Assembly (NCBI RefSeq): GCF_051014445.1 | Contig: NW_027488379.1 | Coordinates: 2,480,001-2,544,000, forward strand | DNA from: Colletes latitarsis | Taxonomy: Eukaryota > Arthropoda > Insecta > Hymenoptera > Colletidae | DNA: 64,000 bases | Direction of reading: 5' to 3' | Part shown: piece by piece, positions 35,844 to 47,100 of the stretch | Layout of the letters: every line of letters begins with the position of its first letter | How positions within the stretch are numbered: position 1 is the stretch's first letter | The notes under the pieces: generated by a model | Told to the model about the DNA's origin: nothing | Databases searched by the model: none | What the model saw: the letters and a program-made list of their open reading frames with translations, nothing else | Translations under genes and position numbers: made by a program

Positions 35844-35855
35844 GCGCGAAAGCGC
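35844..35855 (+). other. 3' UTR hairpin 7 with GNRA tetraloop
   Basis: GCGC-GAAA-GCGC: a 4-bp stem closed by a GAAA tetraloop, a stable and often tertiary-contacting RNA motif. Confidence 0.6.
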
Positions 35856-35862
35856 GGGCACG

Positions 35863-35908
35863 GGGAGGATACCGGAAGAATGCTTCGAGCGATTCCCGGT
35901 ATCCTCCC
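35863..35908 (+). other. 3' UTR hairpin 8
   Basis: Arms GGGAGGATACCGG (35863-35875) and CCGGTATCCTCCC (35896-35908), 13 perfect pairs, 20-nt loop. Confidence 0.82.
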
Positions 35909-35952
35909 AAAGCGTGCCGAAGGGTCACCGTGGGGTTTTTAGTGGGTAGGTT

Positions 35953-35978
35953 CCGCGCCTGTCGTTGTACGGGCGCGG
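35953..35978 (+). other. 3' UTR hairpin 9
   Basis: Arms CCGCGCC (35953-35959) and GGCGCGG (35972-35978), 7 perfect pairs, 12-nt loop. Confidence 0.65.
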
Positions 35979-35992
35979 GGAATCCCACACAC

Positions 35993-36024
35993 CCCTCCCA
36001 CCTCTCCCCAAGGAGGTGGGAGGG
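35993..36024 (+). other. 3' UTR hairpin 10 (terminal)
   Basis: Arms CCCTCCCACCTC (35993-36004) and GAGGTGGGAGGG (36013-36024), 12 perfect pairs, 8-nt loop. It sits 26 nt before the poly(A), the usual place for RT recognition structure in site-specific LINEs. Confidence 0.8.
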
Positions 36025-36050
36025 AGTCTTTCGAAGATTTTCCCCACGAC

Positions 36051-36076
36051 AAAAAAAAAAAAAAAAAAAAAAAAAA
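36051..36076 (+). other. LINE poly(A) tail
   Basis: 26 uninterrupted A residues directly abutting satellite sequence GTTAGGTCTGGG. No AATAAA was seen in the last bases of the 3' UTR, so the tail is likely template-encoded or added by unconventional means. Confidence 0.9.
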
Positions 36077-36995
36077 GTTAGGTCTGGGACAGGGTCATAC
36101 TTTCGCATGTTTCACATACTTGTTGAACATATCCTGGGTTTTTTCTGGTATGGATCACGCAGTAATGTGGTACCACAATGAAACACTCAATTAAACCTGG
36201 TTTCGATGAATATTTTAGAGAATAATTCATGTTAGGTCTATGTTAGGTCTGGGATTTTCTCTCATCAGACTCATACCTTCGCGTTTTTCACATACATGTT
36301 TAACGGATCCTGGGTTTTTTCTGGTTTGGATCACGTGGTAATGTGGTACCACACTGAAACAGTCCACTAAACCTGGTTTCGATCAATATTTTAGAAGATA
36401 ACGCATGTTAGGTCTATGTTAGGTCTGGGATTTGCTCTCGTCAGGCTCATACTTTCGCATATTTCTCATTCTTGTTGGCCAGATCCTCGGTTTTTTCTCG
36501 TTTGGATCACGTAGTAATGTGGTACCACACGAAACAGTCGATTAAGCCTGGTTTCGATCAATATTTTAGAGAATAATTCATGTTAGGTCTGGGTTAGGTC
36601 TGGGATTTGCCCTCATCAGACTCATACTTTCGCATACTTCACATACTTGTTGAACAGATCCTAGGTTTTTTCCGGTATGGATCACGTAGTAATGTGGTAC
36701 CACACTGAAACATTCAATTAAACCTGGTTTCCGTCAATATTTTAGAGGATAACACATGTTAGGTCTATGTTAGGTCTAGGATTTGGCATCATCAGTGTCA
36801 TACTTGCGCATTCTTCACATACTTCTTGAACAGATCCCGAGTTTTTTCTGGTTTCGATCACGTAGTAATGTGGTACCACACTGAAACAGACCATTATACC
36901 TGGTTTCGATTAATATTTTAGAGGATAACACATGTTAGGCCTAGGATAGGTCGGGGATTTGCAGTCATCAACTCTTACTTCCGCATATTTCTCAT
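36077..36995. repeat. Satellite between LINE and first LTR
   Basis: About five monomers. The first is shortened: after GTTAGGTCTGGGA the sequence goes directly to CAGGGTCATAC, lacking 22 bp present in the matching monomer at 43,079. From 36,178 to 36,995 it matches 25,981-26,798 (offset 10,197) and 43,377-44,136. Confidence 0.92.
36991..36995. repeat. 5-bp target duplication of LTR copy 1, left
   Basis: CTCAT, repeated at 38920-38924. The empty satellite reads TTTCTCATACTTGATGG, consistent with insertion after CTCAT and duplication of those five bases. Confidence 0.8.
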
Positions 36996-37173
36996 TGTTT
37001 AAAGACCTTAACCGCCCTAAGGGGGGGGGGGGGTTGTTTTAGTCTGACGTGGTCCGGATTACGAGGGAAAGGACACTGGGAAAATTTATTGAATAAATTG
37101 ATGCACCAGAATTTGCTCAAGAAATTAAACGTTTATTTCAATCAAAAAAGAAAAAAAAGGAAAAAAACCGCCT

Positions 37174-37192
37174 AGACGTCGGTCCGACGTCT
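37174..37192. other. 19-bp palindrome in LTR copy 1
   Basis: AGACGTCGG and CCGACGTCT around a single T. Kept in the second copy at 49646-49664. It contains GACGTC, a CRE-like core; its role is unknown. Confidence 0.65.
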
Positions 37193-37409
37193 GGGGAAAA
37201 AAACCTGGGCCGGCTGCTCCTGGCCAAGTTCGCGATGTGTTGTTCTGTAACAAGGAAAGACAAGGCTGGATTTAAATACCTATTAACGCTTGTCGCGTCG
37301 CCTGTCTCGCTCTATCTCGCACGCTCCTGTCTGTGCCGTTCGCACTCGAGAGCGGAGATTACAGACACGTCTCGACGAACTGAGATATGTATAAGTGGAC
37401 TGTATATGT

Positions 37410-37436
37410 GAACGTTCTCACAAATCGAGAACGTTC
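37410..37436. promoter_or_regulatory. Inverted GAACGTTC pair (heat-shock-element-like)
   Basis: GAACGTTCTC (37410-37419) and GAGAACGTTC (37427-37436) are perfect reverse complements separated by 7 nt. Each arm contains GAAnnTTC, the paired half-site bound by heat-shock factor. It lies about 20 nt after a TATAAG string. Conserved in copy 2. Confidence 0.45.
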
Positions 37437-37840
37437 GATCGCTGTGCGGAAGAAGAGATCTAATTTCTCAATTCTCCGCTTTTTAGCGATCGTTGAATGC
37501 CGCAGGAAAGGACAACAGGTGGAGGTCGTAAAGCTCCAAGTGCTGTCCAAACCGCAGTTTCTCACCGTTCCCTGCGTACAAGACGCGGTGTGGTGTAGCC
37601 CTTAACGGCGCACTTAGCGTCTTACGTTTAAAGGAGCATACACCACGGTGCTCATTATGCGTTGCTCTACGCACAGGGTACGTACTCACTGGCGGTCAAG
37701 GAGCGTTGCTCGAGCAGGTTTAGCTAAGAAGTCCGGAATTTCTTAGCCCCGACCTGAGAAACGGTGAGCCCACGTAGGGTATCGGTCAGAGACCACCCTA
37801 GGGGTGATATACAAAACCGTGCGGACAATTCAACTTGTCG

Positions 37841-38342
37841 CAGGACCGCGTCAAATGCAGCAGTCCGTACGACAAATTCTTACACGACCGCGAAACTCAA
37901 ACGTCACGTGAAGATAATCAGCCTCACACGACCGCGTCAAATGCAGCAGTCCGTGGAGAAATCAGTAGTGAGTTGGCCGTAGCCACTGGCCGAAATTGGA
38001 CTTCCGACGACCGCTGGTTGCAGCGAGACGTTGGAAAGTCAGCCTCACGACCGCGTCAAATGCAGCAGTCCGTGATAATGCCAGCCTCGCACGACCGCGT
38101 CAAATGCAGCAGTCCGTGGAGTCGTCAGTACTGATCGGGCCGTAGCCCTTGCTGAGACTGGAGTTTCGACACACGGGAAACGATTCTTATCTCGATTCCC
38201 CTTTCATGACCGCGTAGCACAAACGTCACATGAAAGTTGGACGAAAACCCACAGTCTTTTAAATTTTATTAATAATCTCGCCAAGCGGGAACCGAAGTTT
38301 TTCAATTCCCTCACACGACCACGTAACTCGAGCGTCACGTGC
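37841..38342. repeat. 29-bp modular repeats inside LTR copy 1
   Basis: Seven units: 37841-37870, 37883-37911, 37927-37955, 38046-38074, 38090-38118, 38205-38233 and 38314-38342. All start with a form of CACGACCGCG. Four end in GCAGCAGTCCGTG or a close form (type alpha) and three end in CGTCACGTGA or a close form (type beta). Spacing is irregular (13-90 nt between units), so this is not a simple tandem repeat. Confidence 0.8.
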
Positions 38343-38919
38343 TATTCGGTGAGATTGTACAGTCAATAATCGGGGCTGATAAAATGCCTCACCGATTTAG
38401 TTAATCTTGAGCAATAATTTAAACTTCTCAACGAAAGGTTCGAGTGTTCTCAGAACCTATATTCGGAGATTTGGTTTCGTCGCGGAGCGGAATCGTTTGT
38501 CGATCTGCTCGCTGCGCGGACTCGCTTTCGAGTCTTGCAGCTAAGAAGCGAACAGACATCCGCAGTCGCGGCCACGAGAGGGGTAATCACCACCTCGCGG
38601 CGCTATCCCTGCTCTTCAATGTCTATCTCTTCTTAATTTCAATATTCCTCTACCCTCTCTGTTTGTGGATCTTCGACGATCGATCCCAAGTAAATATATT
38701 GGGTCGATCACGTGACTGAAAGCAACCAACACTCGCGTATGGTTTTTCTAACCTGTATCGTTCCGTGTACCGAACTACGCATCAGAGAGTCTCTGGAATG
38801 TCGCGTACACGAAAAACAATACCGTACAAGGAATTTATGGTTCTCAGTTATAATTCACGTTAACTTGAATATTTCTCTAAACGGTTCTCAAATCCGTCAA
38901 TTAACGCGATATTTAAACA

Positions 38920-38924
38920 CTCAT
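38920..38924. repeat. 5-bp target duplication of LTR copy 1, right
   Basis: CTCAT, the partner of 36991-36995. Confidence 0.8.
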
Positions 38925-40358
38925 ACTTGATGGCCAGATTCCAGGCTTTCTCTGGTTTGGATCACGTAGTAATGTGGTACCACACTCAAACAGTCCATTT
39001 AACCTGTTTTCGATCAATATTTTTGAGGATAACGCATGTTAGGTCTAGGTTAGGCCTGGGATTTTCCCTCATCAGACACATACCTTCGCATTCTTCACAT
39101 ACTTGTTGAACAGATCCTGGGTTTTTTCTGGTTTGGATCTCGTAGTAATGTGGTACCACACAGAAACATTCAATTAAACTTGGTCTTGATATATATTTTA
39201 GAGGATAACGCATGTTAGGTCTGGGTTATGTCTAGGATTTGCCCTCATCATGCTCACACTTTCGCATACTTCTCATTCTTGTTGGCCAGATCCTGGGCTT
39301 CCACTGGTTTGGATCACGTAGTAATGTGATGCCACACTGAAACAGTCAATTAATCCTGGTCTTGATAAATATTTTAGAGGATAACGCAAGTTATGTCTGG
39401 GTTAGTTCTGGGATTTGCCCTCATCAGGCTCATACTTTCGCATACTTCACATACTTGTTGAACAGATCCTGGGTTTTTTTCTGCTTTGGATCACGTATTA
39501 ATGTGGTACCACACTGAAACAGTCGATTAAACCCGGTTTCGATCAATATTTTAGAGGATAACGCATGTTAGGTCTAGGATAGGTCTGGGATTTGCAGTCA
39601 TCAAGCTCGTACTTCCGCATATTTCTCATACTTGATGGCCATATTCTAGGCTTTTCCTGGTTTGGATCACGTAGTAATGTGGTACCACACAGAAACAGTC
39701 GATTATCCCGGTTTCGATCAATATTTTAGAGGATAACGCATGTTGGGTCTAGGTTAGGCCTTGGATTTGCCCTCATCAGGGTCATACTTTCGCATACTCC
39801 TCATACTTGTTGAACAGATCCTGGGTTTTTTCTGGTTCGGATCACGTAGTAATGTGCTACCACCACTGAAACAGTCGATTAAACCTGGTTTCGATCAATA
39901 ATTTTGAGGATAACGCATGTTAGGTCTAGGTTAAGCCTGGGATTTTCACACACCAGACTCACACTTTCGCATTCTTCACATACTTGTTGAACGGATCCTG
40001 GGCTTTTTCTGGATTGGATCACGTAGTAATGTGGTACCACACTGAAACAGTCATTTAAACCTAGTTGCGATCAATATTTTAGAGGATAACGCAAGTTATG
40101 TCTGGGATAGGTCTGGGATTTGCCCTCATCAGGCTCATACTTTCGCGTTTTTCACATACTTGTTGAACAGATCCTGGGTTTTTGCTGGTTTGGATCACGT
40201 AGTAATGTGTTACCACACTGAAACATTCAATTAAACCTTGTCTTGATAAATATTTTAGAGGATAACGCATGTTAGGTCTGGGTTAGGTCTAGGATTTGCC
40301 CTCGTCAGGCTCATACTTTCGCATATTTCTCATACTTCATGTCTATACCCTGGGCTCT

Positions 40359-41870
40359 TTCTGGATTGGATCACGTAGTAATGTGGTATCACACTGAAAC
40401 GGTCCATTGTACCTGGTTTCGATCAATATTTTGGAGCCTAACGCAAGTTATGTCTGGGATAGGTCTGGGATTTGCTCTCATCAGGCTCGTACTTTCGCAT
40501 ATTTCTCATACTTGATGGTTAGATCCTGGGCTTTTTCTGGTATGGATCACGTAGTAATGCGGTACCACACTGAAACATTCAATTAAACCTGGTTTCGATC
40601 AATATTTTAGAGGATAACGAATGTTAGGTCTATGTTAGGTATAGGATTTGCCATTATCAGACTCATACTTTCGCATTCTTCACATACTTGTTGAACAGAT
40701 CCTGGGTTTTTTCTGGTTTGGATCTCGCAGTAATGTGGTACAACACTGAAACATTGAATTAAACTTGGTCTTGATAAATATTTTAGAGGATAACGCATGT
40801 TAGGTCTGGGTTAGGTCTAGTATTTGCCCTCATCAGGCTCATCCCTCTCATATTTCTCATACTTGATGGCTAGATCGTGGGCCTTTTGTGGATTGGATCT
40901 CGTAGTAATGTCGTACCACACTGGAACCGTCAATTAAACCTGGTTTCCGTCATTATTTTAAAAGATAACACATGTTAGGTCTGGGATTTGCCCTCGTCAG
41001 TCTCATACTTTCGCATTCTTCACATGCTTCTTGAACAGATCCTATGTTTTTTCTTGTTTCGATCAGGTAGTAATGTGGTACCACACTGAAACAGTCCACT
41101 AAACCTGGTTTCGATCAATATTTTAGAGAATAATTCATGTTAGGTCAAGGTTAGGTCTGGGATTTGCTCTCATCAGGCTTGTACTTTCGCAATATTCCTC
41201 ATACTTGTTTGCCAGATTCTGGGCTTTTTCTGGTTTGGATCACGTAGTAATGTGGTACCACTCTGAAACAGTCGATTAAACCTTGTTTCGATCAATATGT
41301 TAGATGATTACGAATGTTAGGTCTGGGTAAGGTCTAGGATTTGCCCTCAGCAGGCTCATACTTTCGCATATTTCTCATACTTGATGGCTAGATCCTGGGC
41401 TTTTTCTGGATTGGATCACGTAGTAATGTGGTACCACACTGAAACTGTCCACTAAACCTGGTTTCGATCAAGATTTTAGAGGATAACGCATGTTAGGTCT
41501 AGGTTAGGCCTGGGATTTGCCCTAATCAGGTTCATACTTTCGCAGTTTTAACATACATGTTGCCTTGATGGAGGGTTTTTTCTACTTTGGATCTCGTAGT
41601 AAAGTGGTACCACACTGAAACAGTCAACTAAACGTGGTTTCTATCATTATTTTAGAGGATAACGCATGTTAGGTCTTGGTTAGGTCTGGGATTTGCTCTC
41701 GTCAGGCTCATACTTTCGCATATTTCTCATTCTTGTTGAACAGATCCTGGGTTTTTTTTGGTGTGGATCACGTAGTAATGTGGTACCACACAGAAACAGT
41801 CCATTGAACCTGGTTTCGATTAATATTTTAGAGGATAACGCATGTTAGGTCTAGGATAGGTCTGGGATTT
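40359..41870. repeat. Duplicated satellite block R, copy 2 (LINE-free)
   Basis: Matches 28,400-30,086 but continues past the LINE insertion point as ordinary satellite (GGGATTTGCTCTCATCAGG), giving an empty-site allele-like comparison. Confidence 0.82.
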
Positions 41871-42110
41871 GCTCTCATCAGGCTCGTACTTTCGCATATT
41901 TCTCATACTTGATGGGTAGATCCTGGGCTTTTTCTGGATTGGATCACGTAGTAATGTGGTACCACACTGAAACTGTCGATTAAACCAGGTTTCGATCAAT
42001 ACTTTAGAGGATAACGCATGTTATGTCTAGGTTAGGCCTGGGATTTGCCCTCATCAGACTCATACTTTCGCATACTTCACATACTTGTTGAACAGATCCC
42101 TGGTTTTTTT

Positions 42111-44136
42111 CTGGTATGGATCACGTAGTAATGTGGTACCACAATGAAACATTCAATTAAACCTGGTTTCCGTCAATATGTTAGAGGATAACGCATGTTA
42201 GGTCTAGGTTAGGCCTGGGACTTGCCCTTATCAGGGCCATACATTCGCAGTTTTAACATACATGTTGACCTGATCGAGGGTTTTTTCTACTTTGGATCAC
42301 GTAGTAAAGTGGTACCACACTGAAACAGTCAACTAAACCTGGTTTCGATCAATATTTTAGAGGATAACGCAAGTTATGTCTGGGATAGGTCTGGGATTTG
42401 CCCTCATCAGGCTCATACTCTTGCGTTTTTCACATACTTGTTGAACGGATCCTGGGTTTTTTCTGGTTTGGATCACGTAGTAATGTGATACAACACTGAA
42501 ACTGTCCACTAAACCTGGTTTCGACCAAGATTTTAGAGGATAACGCATGATAGGTCTAGGTTAGGCCTGGGATTTGGCCTAATCAGGTTCATCCTTTCGC
42601 AGTTTTAACATACATGTTGACCTGATCGAGGGTTTTTTTCTGGTATGGATCACGTAGTAATGTGGTACCACAATGAAACATTCAATTAAACCTGGTTTCC
42701 GTCAATATGTTAGAGGATAACGCATGTTAGGTCTAGGTTAGGCCTGGGACTTGCCCTCATCAGGGCCATACATTCGCAGTTTTAACATACATGTTGACCT
42801 GATCGAGGGTTTTTTCTACTTTGGATCACGTAGTAAAGTGGTACCACACTCAAACAGTCAACTAAACGTGGTTTCGATTAATATTTTAGAGGATAACGCA
42901 TGTTAGGTCTAGGTTAGGTTTGGGATTTGCTCTCGTCAGGCTCATACTTTCGCATATTTCTCATTCTTGTTGAACAGGTCCTGGGTTTTTTCTGGTTTGG
43001 ATCACGTAGTAATGTGGTACCACACTGAAACAGTCAATTAAACCTGGTTTCCATCAATATTTTAGTGGAAAACGCAAGTTAGGTCTGGGATAGGTCTGGG
43101 ATTTGCCCTCATCAGGGTCATACTTTCGCATGTTTCACATACTTGTTGAACATATCCTGGGTTTTTTCTGGTATGGATCACGCAGTAATGTGGTACCACA
43201 CTGAAACAGACCATTAAACCTGGTTTCGATTAATGTTTTAGAGGATAACACATGTTAGGCCTAGGTTAGGTCGGGGATTTGCCCTCATCAGGGTCATACT
43301 TTCGCAGTTCTAACATACATGTTGACCTGATCGAGGGTTTTTTCTGCTTTGGATCACGTAGTAAAGTGGTACCACAATGAAACACTCAATTAAACCTGGT
43401 TTCGATGAATATTTTAGAGAATAATTCATGTTAGGTCTATGTTAGGTCTGGGATTTTCTCTCATCAGACTCATACCTTCGCGTTTTTCACATACATGTTT
43501 AACGGATCCTGGGTTTTTTCTGGTTTGGATCACGTGGTAATGTGGTACCACACTGAAACAGTCGACTAAACCTGGTTTCGATCAATATTTTAGAAGATAA
43601 CGCATGTTAGGTCTATGTTAGGTCTGGGATTTGCTCTCGTCAGGCTCATACTTTCGCATATTTCTCATTCTTGTTGGCCAGATCCTCGGTTTTTTCTCGT
43701 TTGGATCACGTAGTAATGTGGTACCACACGAAACAGTCGATTAAGCCTGGTTTCGATCAATATTTTAGAGAATAATTCATGTTAGGTCTGGGTTAGGTCT
43801 GGGATTTGCCCTCATCAGACTCATACTTTCGCATACTTCACATACTTGTTGAACAGATCCTAGGTTTTTTCCGGTATGGATCACGTAGTAATGTGGTACC
43901 ACACTGAAACATTCAATTAAACCTGGTTTCCGTCAATATTTTAGAGGATAACACATGTTAGGTCTATGTTAGGTCTAGGATTTGGCATCATCAGTGTCAT
44001 ACTTGCGCATTCTTCACATACTTCTTGAACAGATCCCGAGTTTTTTCTGGTTTCGATCACGTAGTAATGTGGTACCACACTGAAACAGACCATTATACCT
44101 GGTTTCGATTAATATTTTAGAGGATAACGCATGTTA
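42111..44136. repeat. Duplicated satellite block Q, copy 2 (LTR-free)
   Basis: Matches 24,715-26,740 at offset 17,396. Similarity stops about 60 bp before the point where the other copies enter LTR sequence. Confidence 0.82.
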
Positions 44137-47100
44137 GGTCTAGGATAGGTCTGGGGTTTGCTCTCATCAGGCTCGTACTTTCGCATATTTCTGATTCTTG
44201 TTGGCCAGATCCTGGGCTTCCACTGATTTGGATCACGTGGTAATGTGGTACCACACTGAAGCAGTCGATTAAACCTGGTTTCCATCAATATTTTAGAGGA
44301 CAACGCAAGTTAGGTCTGGGATAGGTCTGGGATTTGCCCTCATCAGGGTCATATTTTCGCATTTTCACATACTTGTTGAACATATCCTGGGTTTTTTGTG
44401 GTTTGGATCACGCAGTAATGTGGTACCACACTGAAACAGTCCACTAAACCTGGTTTCGGTCAATATTTTTGAGGATAACACATGTTAGGTCTAGGTTAGG
44501 TCTGGGATTTGCTCTCGTCAGCCCCGTACTTTCTCATATTTCTGATTCTTGTTGGCCAGATCCTGGGCTTCCACTGGTTTGGATCACGTAGTAATGTGGT
44601 ACCACACTGAAACAGTCGATTAAACCTGGTTTCGATCAATAGTGTATAGGATAACGCAAGTTAGGTCTGGGATAGGTCTGGGATTTGCCATGATCAGGTT
44701 CATATTTTCGCGTTTTTCACATACTTGTTGAACAGATCTCTGGCTTTTTCTGGTTCGGATAACGTAGTAATGTGCTACCACACTGAAACAGTCAATTAAT
44801 CCTGGTCTTGATAAATATTTTAGAGGATAACGCAGTTATGTCTGCGTTAGTTCTGGGATTTGCCCTCATCAGGCTCAGACTTTCGCATACTTCTCATTCT
44901 TGTTGGCCAGATCCTGGGCTTCCACTGGTTTGGATCACGTAGTAATGTGATGCCACACTGAAACAGTTAATTTATCCTGGTCTTGATAAATATTTTAGAG
45001 GATAACGCAAGCTATGTCTGGGTTAGTACTGGGATTTGCACTCATCAGGCTCAGTCATTCGCGTTTTTCACATACTTGTTGAACAGATCCTGGGCTTTCT
45101 CTGGATTGGATCACGTAGTAATGTGGTACCACACTGAAACAGTCGATTAAACCTGGTTTCGATCAATATTTTAGAGGATAACACATGTTAGGTCTAGGTT
45201 AGGTCTGGGATTTGCACTCATCAGTCTCATACTTTCGCGTTTTTCACATACTTGTTGACCTGATCGATAGTTTTTTCTGCTTTGGATCACGTAGCGAAGT
45301 GGTACCACACTGAAACAGTCAACTATACCTGGTTTCGATCAATATTTTTGAGGATAACGCACGTTTTGTCTGGGATAGGTCTGGGATTTGCCCTCATCAG
45401 GGTCATTCTTTCGCAGTTTTAACATACATGTTGACCTGATCGATGGTTTTTTCTGCTTTGGATCGCGTAGCAAAGTGGTACCACACTGAAACAGTCCATT
45501 AAACCTGGATTCGATCAATATTTTAGAGGATAACGCAAGTTATGTCTGGGATAGGTGTGGGATTTGCCCTCATCAGTCTCATACTTTCGCGTTTTTCACA
45601 TACTTGTTGAACGGATCCTGGGTTTTTTCTGGTTTGGATCACGTAGTAATGTGGTACCACACTGAAACTGTCCATCAAACCTGGTTTCGATCAATATCTT
45701 AGAGGATAACGCATGTTAGGTCTAGGTAAGTCCTGGCATTTGCCCTCATCAGGGTCATACATTCGCAGTTTTAACATACATGTTGACCTGATCGTGGGTT
45801 TTTCCTGCTTTGGATCACGTAGTAAATTGGTACCACACTAAAACAGTCAGTTAAGCCTGGTTTCGATCAATATTTTAGAGGATAACACAAGTTATGTCTG
45901 GGATAGGTCTGGGATTTGCCCTCACCAGTCTCATACTTTCGCATTCTTCACATACTTCTTGAACAGATCCTGGGTTTTTTCTGGTTTCGATCACGTAGTA
46001 ATGTGGTACCACACTGAAGCAGACCATTAAACCTGGTTTCGATTATTATTTTAGAGGATAACACAAGTTATGTCTGGGACAGGTCTGGGATTTGCACTCA
46101 TCAGTCTCATACTTTCGCGTTTTTCACATTCTCGTTGAACAGATCCTGGTTTTTTTCTGGTCTGGGTCACGCAGTAATGTGGTACCACACTGAAACAGTC
46201 CACTAAACCTGGTTTCGGTCAATATTTTTGAGGATAACGCATGTTAGGTCAAGGTTAGTCCTGGGATTTGCCCTCACCAGACTCATACGTTCGCGTTATT
46301 CAGATGCATGTTGAACGGATCCTGGGTTTTTTCTGCTTTGGATCACGTAGCAAAGTGGTACCACACTGAAACAGTCAATAAAACCTGGTTTCCATCAATA
46401 TTTTATAGGATAACGCAAGTTAGGTCTGGGATAGGTCTGGGATTTGCCCTCATCAGGGTCATACTTTCGCATGTTTCACATACTTGTTGAACATATCCTG
46501 GGTTTTCTGGTTTGGATCACGCAGTAATGTGGTACCACACTGAAACAGTCCACTGAACCTGGTTTCGGTCAATATTTTTGAGGATAACACATGTTAGGTT
46601 TAGGCTAGGTCTGGGATTTGCTCTCGTCAGGCCCGCACTTTCGCATATTTCTGATTCTTGTTGGCCAGATCCTGGGCTTCAACTGGTTTGGATCACGTAG
46701 TAATATGGTACCACACTGAAACAGTCGATTAAACCTGGTTTCGATCAATATTGTAGAGGATAACGCACGTTTTGTCTGGGATAGGTCTGGGATTTGCCCT
46801 CATCAGGCTCATACTTTCGCGTTTTTCACATACTTGTTGACCTGATCGATGGTTTTTTCTGCTTTGGATCAGGTAGCAAAGTGGTACCACACTGAAACAG
46901 TCAATTAAACCCGGTTTCGATCAATATTTTATACGATAACGCAAGTTAGGTCTGGGATTGGTCGGGGATTTGCCCTCATCAGGGTTATACTTCCGCATTT
47001 TTCACATACTTGTTGAACAGATCCCTGGCTCTTTCTGGTTTGGATCACGTTGTAAAACGTTACCACACTGAAACAGTCGATTAAACCTGGTTTCGGTCAA

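Larger units (their letters stand above)
35535..36050 (+). other. LINE 3' UTR built of consecutive hairpins
   Basis: Between the ORF2 stop and the poly(A) I count ten inverted repeats in 482 nt, nearly touching each other: 35543-35573, 35589-35633, 35647-35690, 35708-35737, 35760-35796, 35814-35834, 35844-35855, 35863-35908, 35953-35978 and 35993-36024. Most stems are 8-13 bp and perfect; two have a single DNA mismatch that is a G.U pair in RNA. In R2 and SART1 the RT recognises 3' UTR structure, so this region probably serves as the template-recognition part of the RNA. Confidence 0.85.
30087..36076 (+). mobile_element. Full-length R1-clade non-LTR retrotransposon (LINE)
   Basis: A 5.99-kb GC-rich element interrupts the AT-rich satellite. 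It has a 5' UTR, two ORFs in the order Gag-like then APE endonuclease/reverse transcriptase, a 3' UTR and a 26-A tail. There are no internal stops in ORF2 and no LTRs. The N-terminal ORF2 motif beginning QANLNHCRAAQDLM, the three zinc knuckles of ORF1 and the C-terminal CCHC of ORF2 fit the R1 clade (R1, TRAS, SART, Waldo and relatives), whose members are often site-specific. The pure poly(A) tail and long open frames suggest a young insertion. The 5' boundary is placed where homology to the empty site (41,870) ends; 1-3 bases of uncertainty remain. Confidence 0.93.
36996..38919. mobile_element. Solo LTR-like element, copy 1 (1,924 bp)
   Basis: Begins TGTTTAAAG and ends ATTTAAACA, so it has TG...CA termini within an 8-bp inverted repeat (TGTTTAAA/TTTAAACA), and it is flanked by the 5-bp duplication CTCAT. 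These are the marks of an LTR retrotransposon end. No gag, pol, primer-binding site or second LTR is nearby, so it is read as a solo LTR left by recombination. A non-autonomous DNA element with short TIRs is the alternative. Contents include a G tract at 37021-37033, AATAAA at 37092-37097, a 19-bp palindrome at 37174-37192, a GAACGTTC inverted pair at 37410-37436 and seven 29-bp repeat units at 37841-38342. Small frames (up to 91 codons) look non-coding. Transcriptional direction is unknown. Confidence 0.8.

Noticed and set aside
37359..37689. Overlapping 68-72-codon frames in the LTR on both strands
   Set aside because: Short, mutually overlapping and without family features; they persist only because the two LTRs are similar.
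37841..38342. tRNA or hammerhead ribozyme in the LTR repeat region
   Set aside because: No cloverleaf, and CTGATCGG near 38,133 lacks the CTGATGA...GAAA core.
38444..38719. 91-codon frame in LTR copy 1, also open in copy 2 (50920-51195)
   Set aside because: By eye about five of roughly eight substitutions between the copies change the residue, so there is no sign of protein constraint; a hydrophobic stretch near the end is not enough to call a gene.
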